Of a stretch of 64,000 nucleotides of DNA, positions 35,486-47,399 are shown in pieces. The DNA is from Whitmania pigra (Eukaryota > Annelida > Clitellata > Hirudinida > Haemopidae). Each line of letters begins with the position of its first letter. Within the stretch, counting starts at the first letter, position 1. The notes under the pieces were generated by a model, which ran no database searches, was not told the origin of the DNA, and saw nothing but the letters and a program-made list of their open reading frames with translations. A program made the position numbers and the translations under genes. Location of the stretch: contig JAJTWR010000365.1 of the NCBI GenBank assembly GCA_021613335.1, positions 51,001 through 115,000 on the forward strand, in the 5' to 3' direction.

Positions 35486-38183
35486 TCAATAAAATTTATT
35501 AGCTGTGAATCTTTCAAATTTAATTCTGAGATTTTGATCGCTTGAATCAACATTTGATATATTTTTGAATTTAAATTTTTATTTTTTACGATAATCTGTT
35601 ATTTAATTTAAGAGGTAATATATATATCATATCTTAAACGGATGCATAAGGCACTCAAAATTTGGATAAACCTTTAAATAATTCTAAGTAAAATCGATGA
35701 TGGCATGACTAATTATAGATTAAATAAATGCCAAATAAATAAAATAAAAAACAAATAAAGTAACGAAACTGTAAATTTTAATCGATTTGTTTGCTGTTTT
35801 TGCTGTTTGTCACCTAAATATTCAAAATTAATTTTAGACTCATTCTAAAATTGCCGATAGTAAAAATTAATGCATATTTTAAAAGACAATTTTAAAGGAA
35901 ATTTAATAATGAAGCATTAATTTTAGTTCCCACATTTGAGTTTACACATAAGAATGAGTTTACAAAGCACATCAGCGTTTAATTTAAATGCATTTTCTCG
36001 TCAAAAAAATGTCTGATCCCAACTCAACTCAAGTTTCTTAAAAAAAATTATAAAATTTCATTAAGTTCACCTTTTATTTGTGCCATGAACAAATTCCCAT
36101 TATCAACAAATGATAGCTTAGGATCAATTTTTTAAATTCGTCTTTTCAATCTTGTAAATGCCCAGTCTGAGAAACTGATACTTTTGCAATGTATTCATTA
36201 TTATTTAGATTTTGCAAATATTCTTTTTTTATGAATTTACGCTATTGTTGCTTGAATCAATCAGTTCCTACCCGTCAATTTTTGATACAAAGTATACATG
36301 AACTACAAAGTTTTTGATGATAAACTTTCAAATGATAAAGTTATCCCATCTCGTTATCGAAACCTACATTGTGCACTCCGGTGCATGACGATACAATCAT
36401 TCTGTTTGCTTAGGACCCCTTAGTTCGTGCCATTCTGAATATCAAAATCAACGACATTTGCACATTTAGCTACAATATCATTTTGTATGTTTGTAAAAAT
36501 ATATTTAATAATATTGATAATAATATCTGTTTATAAATTATAAAAAAAAAACAAGCATTTACTTAAAACACGGGAAAAGCCAAAAATGAATTTTAGTAAA
36601 TAAATTATGTATGACAAATAAGAAATTGATATCATTTGTAGATTCACAATTATTGTTACACCGCAAGTTAATCAAAAATTCATTTACCCATAATAAATTT
36701 AGTTGCATGAGTAATATAACAGTAACAATAAAATATTATAAATATTTGCGACCTTAATTAATTATTAATACATTAATTAATAAATTAAAAAAATTGTTTT
36801 ACTTGGCACTTGGAAGGTATCCTTGAAAGTGATGGACCTGGCATCAGGGATGCTTTTTTTACTGTTCTGATCTTTCAATCGAAATTAAATTCCAAAACAT
36901 CAATAAAAGGTTCCTCGTTGTTTATCAAAACCGGAATTAGGTCGCCAGTCACGCCAAACCATGCTTTAATTTAATTTAATTAAAAAAAGCATCTATAATT
37001 TGGTTGAATTTTTGTATCTTACAATTTCATGAGCATCTTAACTATAATACTATTCATTATTATATTATTATTATTATTATTATTATTAATACTATTTATT
37101 AGATTTTATTTAAATTACAAGGTAGCTCATTACAGGCAAGACTAACAAAAAAAAAAGTTATCTTCATAATTCCGGAAAGCAAAGTAAAGGCAGAACCATT
37201 GTTTTTTAGCGTAATAAATTATTTTCTTTGAAATAATCAAAATAAGAGCAATAAATAATTGAAATCTTTATCAACGGTCTAGTGATCATTTTTGTTAAGA
37301 TTTACAATAATAATAACAACAAGATAATACAACATCGAAGATGTGAGATATACAATAACAATACATTACATTAGTATTAACATAATATCTCGAACAGGAT
37401 AACCTCAACTTTCAAAATTTTAAATTTAAAGATGAAAATAATAAGGACACCAAGTTGACAAAAACACTTTTAGATGCTAATTATTTAAAAACTAATAAAT
37501 ATACGCTGATGTCATTTTTAAAGAATATTTGAAGTTCTTCATCAAATCCTGATAAACCACTGCAAGAATAAGTAGAGGATAAAAACTGTGAACCAATAAA
37601 AATCATCTGATGTGGCTCTACTCTCCATTTCGGATATTTCTGCAAATGGAGCAAAATTGAATCTGCTAATGGAACAATGGCATCGTCAAAGTGCACTTTG
37701 ATGATCTTCAACACTACAACAATGACGACATAATCGTTAAGAATTGATTTTAGATGATGATATCCATGTCATAAACAAGAATTGTTATCCGATTGGAATA
37801 AAATTTAAACAATTACAATTAACTGCGAGCTTCAGGAACTTTGGAACAAATTTGAAAAAATCATGCCAAGCTTTTGTGGAATTGTTTCTCTGAAAACCTT
37901 TGATTCGAGCTTTTTTGTTTCTCTTTGATTAGGAGTTTGTTTGATGCAATAATTGATTGGAGCTTTTTACGGCATAATGCTTCGAGTCATGATGTCAAAC
38001 ATCCATTCCTAATAACCGTAAGTAAATAATGTGCATTTCATTTAAAGCCACGAACTTTTAAATGCTCCTTTCATTATCAATAACTAGTCGACTCTCGCTA
38101 CTTCAAAGGTCAGCTTGATAAGATATTCGTTATATTAATGATAGTAATTAATAGGTCTGCTGGTCCTACTTATCGCTGAAGTC
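35486..38183. other. Intergenic spacer
   Basis: AT-rich, with an ATT run near 37063-37086. The only noteworthy open frame is on the minus strand at 37714-37481 (78 codons, containing KYPKWRVEPHQMIFIGSQFL); it has protein-like composition but no ATG context, splice partners or recognised domain. Probably decayed or chance. Confidence 0.4.
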
Positions 38184-39730
38184 ATGGCTATAGTTACCGA
38201 AGAAATTAAACGATTTTGTCAAACAACATCGATAAGAGGAGTTCCGAAAATTGCAAAATCGCGGGAAATATTTTTGAAAATAGTTTGGACAATTTTTCTT
38301 TTTGCTTGCACCATAACGTTCTTTTTTTTTTTAATTGAAGTTTTCTTTAAATATTACCAGTGGCCTGTGACCACAAATTTTGCTGAAAATATTAAGGAAC
38401 GGATTGTTTTTCCAGACATTACCATTTGCAGTTTCAACCGTTTTGTTAACAATCTTGGAAAAGATGCTATAAAAGATTATTTTCAGCATTTCAAAAATAT
38501 TGAAAGAGAAGACCTTACCTGTAAAAAAAAATGTGCAAAGATATGTACAATTATTTAAATTCTATATGGGGTTTTGTAATATCGATTCCTAAAGAAAAAT
38601 TGAAAGACAGCGATTGTCCAAACTTGGTTGTAGATTGTCAACTTTATTCTCAGAATTTTCAATTTCAAAATGATTGCACAAATAGTTTCAAATACTCTTG
38701 GAACGACTTTTATCGCGGATGCTACACAATTATGCCAAGTTTGGAAAGATTTAAGGAAATGAACTCGACGAGAGGAATGACACTTCTTTTAAACATTGGT
38801 CCTCCATTCACTGAACGCATTCCTTACTTCAATTCACTCGATACAACTCTGTCCAATGAAGCGCAATTGATGATTCACAGTCCTGGAACTCCTCCGGATT
38901 TCAATCGTGGTTTTTCCATTGGAACTGGTACCGAAAATGTCATCAAAATTGTCCAGACAAAGGTTGAGAAGCTCCATAAACCACACAATCCATACGATTG
39001 CACTTCGGAAACATACATGGAAAACTCAACCAAAGAGAAATACTCAAGAGACATTTGTCTAGATTATTGTTTTCAGAATAAAATCTTCAACATATGCAGT
39101 TGTGTCGTCCATGGGGTTGCTATACCAGAAGTTCTTAGAAACATTTTACTCTGTGGAAATTTGTCGAGGGTAAATGATGGAGAAATGAATAAAGAAATTG
39201 AAAAGTTAATGTGCGCACAAAATTGCGCTTCTGATGTTGCTGGATGCAATGAAAAATGCTTATTTCCGTGCAGTGAAACGAAGTACGATTATTACATGGA
39301 AACTTCGCAGTGGCCTCCAAAATTCGTTGAGCTCGGACTCTTTAGAAATTACATCGAAAACTGCTTGGACGATCATCCTCAGGTTAGGGAACGATTTCGA
39401 GCCTACGAATGTTTGAACGCTGAAGTAACAAGTTCTACCGTTGACAACGTGACTTGTGGCAAATACAAAGCATCAGATTTGAAAGAAATTGCAAAATCCT
39501 TCATTCTCGTGAAAATTATTATTGAAGATGACTTTCCGTATTTACTTGTTGATAAACCAGTCTATGCATGGGCAGACATAATTGGTCTCATCGGAGGAAT
39601 GTTGAGTCTCTGGCTTGGAATTTCAGTCATGACATTCGCCGAAATTTTGGAACTTTTCTACTTTATTCTCAAAAGATACTTTGGTAAACTGCAAAACTAC
39701 ATTTTTAAAGTGAAGCCACGATTGAGATAA
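38184..39730 (+). CDS. DEG/ENaC-family cation channel subunit, frame broken in an A9 run
   Basis: Plasma-membrane, amiloride-type sodium channel subunit; family includes degenerins and FMRFamide- and acid-gated channels. Without introns, from ATG 38184 to the stop at 39730, about 515 residues. First transmembrane segment at about residues 28-54, then the post-TM1 motif FPDITICSFNRF; a cysteine-rich extracellular domain with GCYTIMPS and many Cys (DICLDYCFQNKIFNICSC and others); then TM2 with GGMLSLWLGISVMTFAEILE, whose G-I-S matches the GxS selectivity filter. The frame changes at nine A at 38523-38531: the upstream frame runs into a stop at about 38558 and the downstream frame continues to the end. 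One more A would restore a single frame. This may be a sequencing error, a pseudogene lesion or frameshifting. Confidence 0.88.
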
Positions 39731-40367
39731 ATGTGAGTATTTTAAAAATATTTTTCTGTTGTTTGTTCTTTTATTTGATTGGAGTTTTTAAGAATTAGAC
39801 TTCTAATTGGACGGTCTTAATATTATTAAGTTAATAACCAGTCCTAACCTCTTCGATGCGGTTAACTTTATGTTTCTTTGAATTAACCAAAATCGCGTTG
39901 TGTCGTTTTCACAATTGATATCAATTTGAAGTTATTCCCTCAGATTATTCAACTTTCGAAAACCTTGATGGAGGAACAGTTGACTTTTCATTTCCATGCT
40001 ACTAAATATAAACTTAGGGATGGGTAGTTTTAAATCTCTCCGAGAGCATTTTCATCAGAATTTATTTTCATTTGTCTACTGTTTTTTCTAAATTATCGAA
40101 CAATTGAGGCGGTTTGCCTTCTCATTAGACGTTCGTAAGTTATTTCAAGTCGTACAATTCACGAGTCAGAAATACGAAATGAAAGTACGATAAAAATATA
40201 ATCGATTTTCATTCTAAATCCTATGAATCGAAATCTCCGACCTAATCAAAGTACTCTTTGGCATGTTATTTAGAGTTAATATCGTCTCTCAGTTAATTAA
40301 AATTGACGAATAAACCCAACAATGGATTCGGCTTAAATTAAGCCTCGTCGTTTATTACAATATTATT
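39731..40367. other. Spacer downstream of the channel gene
   Basis: AT-rich, presumably includes the channel 3' UTR. Nothing else supported. Confidence 0.4.
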
Positions 40368-40548
40368 GTAAAAATTCTTTAGCTCACATGATTTATAAAT
40401 TTGATTAATATGAAATAGTAACGACTTAAGTAATTTAATTAGTTTATGTTTGCATCCAAAACCACTATGATCATTTCAGATGATTTTAGATTTTTAGATA
40501 AAATCCCAAAGACTTTAGTAAGGCAGAATGCTTGGCAGTCGTGATGTT
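40368..40548. repeat. Direct repeat, first copy (181 bp, partner at 41516)
   Basis: Nearly identical to 41516-41696, offset 1,148 bases. It ends across an acceptor-like cttggcag and the first few bases of a possible exon in both copies. Confidence 0.93.
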
Positions 40549-40627
40549 ATTTGAAAAATTATTAGAAAAATATCAAGAGAAACTGACTATGGCAAAGCCT
40601 GTTTCGGTTATTAGTATTGGCAGTTAA
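40539..40627 (+). pseudogene. Exon-like remnant paralogous to the exon at 41687
   Basis: After the acceptor-like cttggcag the frame reads VMLFEKLLEKYQEKL and stops after 29 codons. The equivalent place in the second repeat copy reads VMYSLKLYEAFNEKM. Similar spacing of Lys/Leu/Tyr/Glu suggests duplicated exons, this one truncated. Confidence 0.35.
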
Positions 40628-41243
40628 ATCGAATAAGAGAATCTGCAGCAAACTTGTTATATATTAATAATGAGAAATCATTAATAACATATTAATTGTT
40701 ATGCATTAATAATAAGAAATCATTAATAACAGACAAACACAAAACGGACATAGTGGTTTGCAAATGTTATCTTAAGCATCCACAATTACGATACTTGGAC
40801 AGGAAGTTACAAATTAATTAAGTATTAATGCAAGCATTCAGCTTAGTGGTTTATTTTGAAACGTTTAGCAACAATATCGAATCAATAATCAATAGGTTTT
40901 TAGTTTGACTGATATTTTTGTATTAACAAACAAATATTGTCAAGCAATCGCTCAAGCACTTGCAAACTTATTAAAGTCATCCCGCAATTCTATTCTTTAT
41001 ATTTAAATTTAAGGTTACGGAAAGGGTTGGTCAAACAATCTTTCATATAAATTTGCTAAATATTTAAGAAAAAGTTACATTAATTAACAATAAATGTTAC
41101 GTTCTTTATTTGGCATTTTCGGTAACCTGCATATTTAATTACCTGGCTTAAAGTTATATCAATTAAAAGTAATTCATATTTGAATTTTTTTCCATCCATT
41201 CTAAATTGTTATTATTATTATTCCGCTAAATTCTGTCTGATGA

Positions 41244-41459
41244 CAGAATGGTGCAAGGGCATTTGTGATCATAACAAAAATAAGGTTCCAAATATTGGCA
41301 CTGGTGGCTCATTTGGTAGCCATTACGAGGGCCGATTTGGATAGTTACCATGTTGGGGATAAAAATCTGAAAAGGATGTTCTGCGAAATGTCTCAAAAGA
41401 AGTGGAAAACTGAGGATGAAGCTCTCAAATCGTTGGAAATGAATCAACCAAAATACTAA
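41244..41459 (+). CDS. Possible exon with hydrophobic leader, unknown gene
   Basis: Open frame with IRFQILALVAHLVAITRADL, signal-peptide-like, followed by a charged segment with one Cys (MFCEMSQKKWKTEDEALKSL). No in-frame ATG is present before the hydrophobic part, so it would have to be spliced to something upstream, or is decayed. It lies 230 bases before the exon at 41687 and may be the leader of that gene. Confidence 0.3.
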   Translation, partial: QNGARAFVIITKIRFQILALVAHLVAITRADLDSYHVGDKNLKRMFCEMSQKKWKTEDEALKSLEMNQPKY

Positions 41460-41515
41460 TACCAAATTTGTATTTAATAAGGCCATGTAGTTATTCAAAT
41501 ATATTAAATGTGTAA

Positions 41516-41696
41516 GTAAAAATTTTTTAGCTCACATGATTTATAAATTTGATTAATATGAAATAATAACGACTTAAGTAATTTAATTAGTTTATGTTTG
41601 CATCCAAAACCACTATGATCATTTCAGATGATTTTAGATTTTTAGATAAAATCCCAAAGACTTTAGTAAGGCAGAATGCTTGGCAGTGGTGATGTA
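41516..41696. repeat. Direct repeat, second copy (181 bp, partner at 40368)
   Basis: See partner; differences are only a few single bases (e.g. cagtcgtgatg against cagtggtgatg). After it the two loci diverge within the exon. Confidence 0.93.
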
Positions 41697-43130
41697 CTCG
41701 TTGAAACTATACGAAGCTTTCAACGAGAAAATGCGAAATGGGGATTTGAAATCCTATGATAAACTCGCTGTCCTACTCCATAGAGATGTGGTTAAACTGA
41801 GCAAAACATCTTCAATCTCAATTGAAACTGTATTCAGAGATGTGAAATAAATCTTTAAGTTGCCTACGAAAGCTTTTCACTTCAAACAATTCGCCTCAAC
41901 CGGTTTGAAAGAGAGTACAGCAAAAACTTCAACGGAAATGGAAATAGAGTTCGCAATCCTGGAATGGCCCTTATGAAAAACCTTTGGGCACGTTCGAACA
42001 TTGTTCTTTATACAAAAATATAAATTGTTTTTAACAAACCAGTAAAGATAATTCAAATTAAGCTCGAACATTTAGACTAAATCATCAATAGAAAGTAGTC
42101 CCACTAGGCATTGAACGTAGTTATTAAAACTTTAAAAATTAGAAGAACAGTCACAATTAAAATGAGATTAAGAAGTAGATAATTCAGTAAGAATGACATA
42201 TGGAGGTCCGTATTTAGGAGGGGTTTACGGGTTCAAAAATGTTAAAAAAGATTTTAATTGTAAATTTTATTGATTTATGTAACATCATAAAATTATAAAA
42301 TCAGCTTTATTTATTAATACTATTTATTAATATTTCTTTCGGGAAGACCCCTTCCCCTCCCCTCCCCCTTCCCCCTCGGAGCATAGCCACTACTGCCCCA
42401 GAAAATAAATTTAAAAACATAATTTCTTGATGTGGGGATGTCAATGATACAAAAAGTATTGTGCTTGATATCAGAATTGAAAGTTTAATAATCACCTGCC
42501 AAGTTATGAATGAAATTCTTAGTGCACTTTCTTTCCTCAGAAATACTTTGCAGAAAAAATGATTTAAGTTTGACTAAAGTCATCACGTTAATTATTAAAA
42601 GAAATTGCACTTGAGAGATGTTGCAAAACGGTGTAAAGATAACGATAGTGAAAACATATATACAGGTTTGTTTCATAAAGAATATTATTTTGATAATTTA
42701 AACTGTAGCAAGGATATAACTCAATTTGAGCCACACAAAGACCTAATTAAAGTGGTCGATGAATTACTTAATTGGCTCGAATATGCCATGAAAGTAAGTA
42801 TTCACACTTTACGTTTAACGCAATAAATTAATAAATTTCTTGTCCCAATTTGATTCTTAGAAATGCAAACATATGGAGGACATATTTAGATATATCGACA
42901 GAAACATTGGATACGAGATCAAACCTTATTTGTCCACTGCAAGTACTACCGATGTGGTTACCAAGGATGATGATAATGTTGAAACGAATGATGGAACTGA
43001 GGATTCACCAGATTCCGAGGAATCAGATTATACGATGGAGAAGTACTTCTGGTACGATAACATCATGAAATGGCTGCATGTCTTGTCCATTATAAACACT
43101 GCTTGTGAAATGCGGAAAGACATTCTTAAG
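41687..43130 (+). CDS. Unrecognised helical, cysteine-containing protein, exon split by an insertion
   Basis: Exon pieces 41687-41843 and 42622-42793 form one continuous frame if the 41844-42621 segment (with one of two AGAGATGT copies) is ignored; the frame then runs SLKLYEAFNEKMRNGDLK, SSISIETVFRDVAKRCKDN, and ends at the strong donor AAA/gtaagt. The next exon, 42861-43130, joins in phase 0 after a cttag acceptor: KCKHMEDIFRYIDRN, an acidic Asp/Glu/Ser/Thr linker, then YFWYDNIMKWLHVLSI and a possible donor gtttgt. Four cysteines (RCKD, NCSK, KCKH, ACEM) and amphipathic stretches suggest a small disulfide-linked helical domain, possibly secreted. No family recognised. As it stands the first piece hits a stop at 41850, so the copy may be dead. 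Confidence 0.42.
42333..42586 (+). mobile_element. Left-end fragment of the hAT family also present at 49178
   Basis: From TTTCTTTCGGG onward it aligns with 49184-49443; the last ~100 bases (AATAATCACCTGCCAAGTT through AGTCATCAC) are almost identical. The right half of the element is absent. It lies inside the segment that splits the exon pair 41687/42622. Confidence 0.75.
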
Positions 43131-43480
43131 GTTTGTTTTAAGAGACGTCAGGCTTAACATTCGGCTTTGTAATGCAAAGGAATGCAAACCCTTGCAAAGC
43201 TTGAGGAGACACCATATTTTCCTCTAGCCAAATTTCAGGGGGCAAATCCTCGCAAAACATGAAATGATCTTTACTTTTTGAGTCTAGGACTTAGGAACTG
43301 CGTTCAGTGACAGTGAAGTTTTAAGACATAACAATACTTTTATTAAGAAGTTTGTTAATAAGACATTAATTGACCCAACACAACGTGGCAATATACCTTG
43401 GTTGATTGAGATTACTGTGAAGAAGTAGTGAGTTGATTATAAATAATTAGTTTTAATCATTTTATTAGTAAATAAATAAT

Positions 43481-46400
43481 AATAATAATAATAATAATTA
43501 ATTTATAAAGCGCCGTGTGCGTAGCGTCGGAGGCGCCTTGTGTCTTCGCTGTCCCATGAAGTCCTGAAGAGATGGGTCTTCAGGTGGCGTTTGAAGAGCT
43601 CCAGGGATGGCTGGGCTCTGACGGTAGAAGGAAGTCTGTTCCAGACAGCTGGAGAGGCGTACGAGAAGCCTCTGTTTGGGAGGGATGATTTATGTACCGG
43701 TTGGTGAAGTTGAGTGGCTGACGATGAACGAAGACCAGATGTTTGGCGACGATGTAGTAGATGATGGAGATAAGGTGGGGTGGATGTTGCTAAAGTGTGA
43801 TATGTCATGAGGGCGATTTTGAAAGTGATACGACTATGGATAGGTAGCCAGTGCAATTTTTTCAGACGGTCCATGCTATTGAGGGTAGAGTTGATGAGGA
43901 CGAGCTTGGCAAGCTTGTTTTGAACGCGCTGCAAAGATTGAATTAAAGAAGCAGATGTGCCATAAAGAAGAGAGTTACAATAGTCTAAGCGAGAGAGAAC
44001 AAGGCAGCGTGCAAGGGCGGAAGTTGTATCAACGGAAAGTAGAGGACGGATGTGCCGGATAGCCCAGATGAGATAATTGCAGGATTTGATAATAGAAGCG
44101 GAATGTTCTTTAAAGGTGAGGTGTAAATCAAAAATAACACCGAGGAGCTTGAGGGTAGTAGAGGAAGGAAGGAGGGTGCCGGCGATGCTTATAGAAAGAG
44201 GAGGCGACAGAGTTTTGAGGCGAATGGGTGTGCCAATAAACATAATTTCAGATTTCTGAGGATTCAGTTGGAGAAAGTTAACGAGATGCCAATCATTGAT
44301 GGCATCCGTGCACTTCCTCAAATTCTCGAGTTGATCTGTGATGTTATGGCTGAAAAGAATAGAGCAAAGACTTGTGTCATCGGCGTATTGATGGAAGGAT
44401 ATGTTGAAGTTAAGAATAATGTTAGACAAAGGTAAAGTATAGGTTGTGAAAAGCAAAGGTCCCAAGACAGAGCCTTGAGGAACACCGGCGAGTAGTTCAA
44501 CTGGAGGGGAAGAGTAATCGCCTAGTTTTACATATTGGGTTCTGTTAGAAAGGTAAGATTGTAGCCAGGAGAGTGCTAGGCCATTGATTCCAAAGTCAGA
44601 CTGAAGTCTCTCCAATAATATCTGGTGGTTTATGGTATCAAAGGCAGCCGAGAGATCGAGTCCGACCATCACAGCGCAGTTGCCCTTGCCACAGATGTCG
44701 GTGAGATTGTTAAAGATGTGTGAAAGGGCTGTTTCTTTAGAGAAACCAGGTCTGTAGGCAGATTGGAGAGAAGAGAAGTTAGAGGATGCTGTGATGTGAG
44801 GTCGGATTCTGGAAAGAGTGAGTCTTTCTAGCAGTTTTGACATGGTAGAAAGGTTGGAGATGGGTCTATAATTGGTAGGCGAGCTTGGATCAAGGCTTGG
44901 CTTTTTTAGAAGGGGAAGGACTTGGGCCCTCTTGAATATGGACGGAAAAGTGCCAGTACTGAAAGATAGGTTTGCTAGTTTAGAGAGGACTGGGGATAGA
45001 ATTAGAGCGAATTTCTTGAGAAGAGGAGTAGGAAGAGTATCGAGAGGAGATGACTTATTGGGCAGTGAGTGAATAAGCTTGAGAACCTCTTCCGAAGACA
45101 CAGGTTTTAGGACCGAGATTGGGGTGCCTGAGAATTGCCTGGCTGGAAAAGATGAAATGGTTGATGAGGCGAGGGTGCTGGCGATTGATTCGTGGATTTT
45201 GGTAATCTTTGAGATGAAAAAAGAGTTAAAAGAATTGACCAAGTTTGAGCACTCATCGTCGGTATAATATTGAGGAGGACGGCTGTAAAGCAATTTGTGA
45301 AGAGAGCGCCACATGGAACGGGGATTTACATCAGACTTGAGTTCTTCCTTGATGGAGGAGGCCCTTGAGTTTAGGATTGCAATCTTGGCTGTTTCCTTGG
45401 CAGACTTGTAGAGTTGCCTGGCGGCGTCATTGCATTGACGAAGATAGCGACGTTCCAAGCGCCGGCAGTTTTTCTTTGCCTCGATTGCTTCATGAGAGAG
45501 CTGGTAATTAGGATGGTGACCGACACGAATGGAAAACTTCCTGATTGGGGCGTGTCTGTCGAGGAGCTCCTCTAGAGATTTATGGACCTGTGTGGCGAAG
45601 CCGTCAGTGTCGAGATCGCTGATTAGGAGTTCTTCAGAAAGGCGAAGAAGGTCTTCCTTAAAAACGTCCAAGTCGATTCTTCTGAGGCTACGGCAATGAA
45701 TGATACGGGTGGAGGGGGGAGGTTTGTCAACGGAGATATTGCAGGAGATGAGATGATGATCAGAGTAGGTGACTTCCTTTATTTCTATACTTGAGACGAG
45801 GCTATCGTGTGATGATGGGGTGATGAGCAGATCTAGCGTGTGGCCTTTGGAGTGAGTTGGAGAAGTTACATGTTGGATGAGTCCGTGGGAGTCGATCAGT
45901 TTTTCTAGATGTTTATCAATGATGGTACCTGAACCAGCGGCGTTGAAGTCTCCACAAATGATGAAGGGTAGGTTGTGGGAAGAAATAAACTCGATGAGGT
46001 CTTCAAACTCTTTTAAGAAAGATGACGTGACGGGGCCAGGTGGACGATATAAGGATGATATGATGAATGATGTCTTGCGATTGTTGAACTTGAGGTGGAG
46101 GCCTTCGAATTCAGCATGAGCAGGAGATACGATGTTGGTGGACTTCAATTCATGACGGTGAATGACAGCTATGCCACCTCCGCGCTTGTCGTTTGAAGAT
46201 CCACGGTGTTGATGAACGGTGATGAAGCTGTCAGGAGCGAGACTATGCATGATGCATCCAGGGGCGTCGGACGGTATCCAAGTTTCAGTCAAAACGAAGA
46301 CGTCAAACGCCTCATCATGCATGCTGTCTTTAATGAGGGCGGCCTTTTTAACAGCCGATCTTGAATTAAGTAGGCCAAGTTTCAAATTGGCTTGGCATCT

Positions 46401-46650
46401 ACAGGCTTGGCTTAGAAGTTGTAACTTTGTAGAACGAACTCGTCGAGAGCTCCATACTTTATGAGAAAATAACTCTGCTGACTTTCAAACCTTCTATTGA
46501 GTGGGGGAGAAGAGACAGAAGTTCTTCTCGAGTGTATGAACCATGTAGAGCCATGTGGAAACCAGGCCGATTCTTTGCTTGGCCTGACTATAAAACACAA
46601 AAAGACGCGGTGCGTTTTCGCCAACGAGCGATAATAACCACACCAACGCC
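43481..46650 (-). mobile_element. L2-like LINE, full-length or nearly so, intact ORF
   Basis: One uninterrupted 960-codon ORF, 46385-43503. N-terminal AP-type endonuclease: VLTETWIPSDAPG, RGGGIAVIH, CGDFNAAGSG, SKGHTLDLLIT and the catalytic SDHHLIS. Reverse transcriptase: YRPISNLSTMSKLLERL, VGLDLSAAFDTINHQ, GVPQGSVLGPLLF and FHQYADDTSLCS with both catalytic Asp. No separate ORF1, as expected for L2-type elements. About 260 bases of 5' leader precede it. The 3' end carries the GGCGCC hairpin and a (TTA)n-type tail at 43478-43500, and the same 3' end is found on the SINEs. Catalytic residues are intact, so it could be active. Confidence 0.92.
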
Positions 46651-46698
46651 GAGCGAAAATAAATAAAATATATTTATAATATTATTATTTGATGGCAG

Positions 46699-47138
46699 TC
46701 CTTTTCTAGTTCTGCCACCTCAGCAAGGCCACTTGATCAAAGATTTGTTAAAGATGCTCAAATTTATAGAAATAGATGAAGTTAGTATTTTAAGTTTTTT
46801 TGGCCAGGACTTCATTAAATTAAAATAACATGTTTTCGAATTTACAACAAATGAAAATAAAATAAATAAAACTTCAGGTAACTGAAGAAAACATTTTCAT
46901 GGCATTGTCAGTTCCAAGAGGATTTAAAGATGTTTTTATTCTTGATTCTCCATACAGGAATGCAACCGTAAGGTACCGCAGAGGCGGGGGTGATAATTAC
47001 GGGAAAAACGTGCTTAATATGATTGAATCATCAAAAAAAACTAAAGCACATTCCGGGCGCAGAAATATTTTCAAAGTCATTTTTGTTTTTGTCCTTATGT
47101 TTTTTATGCTTATTTTTTTTAAATTTTGCGCTTTCTGA
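46699..47138 (+). CDS. Two terminal exons of an unrecognised membrane protein
   Basis: Exons 46699-46780 and 46878-47138 join in phase 0 across gttagt...ttcag. The product reads PFLVLPPQQGHLIKDLLKML, FMALSVPRGFKDVFILDS, then a basic stretch and a C-terminal transmembrane helix (IFKVIFVFVLMFFMLIFFKF) ending three residues later. It would suit a tail- or type I-anchored protein. It could be the 3' end of the gene at 41.7-43.1 kb, separated by the LINE, but the phase of exon 46699 (needs 2) does not match donor 43130 (phase 0), so a missing exon would be required. Confidence 0.38.
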
Positions 47139-47399
47139 TTTGTCCGACAACAGATGATTGCGAGTACAATGTTCAATATTCGTTCAATACTATTAATGTT
47201 GCTGCCAATAAAACAAATATTAGTAGTAACGTCTTGTACCTCTTGAAAACATTTTCCTAAATAATCTTTAAAAGAATGTGTTGAATTAGCATAGAATAAT
47301 AATTCAAATGTTTTATTCCAGGCTTCTTGGTGAGAAATGCTGCTAGTAAAACTGTGTCTTTGTTTTTTTTTTATTTCCATATCCGTCATCGCCTTTTGA

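Noticed and set aside
37481..37714. Minus-strand frame with KYPKWRVEPHQMIF
   Set aside because: Protein-like in composition but no start, splice context or recognised domain; not called as a gene.
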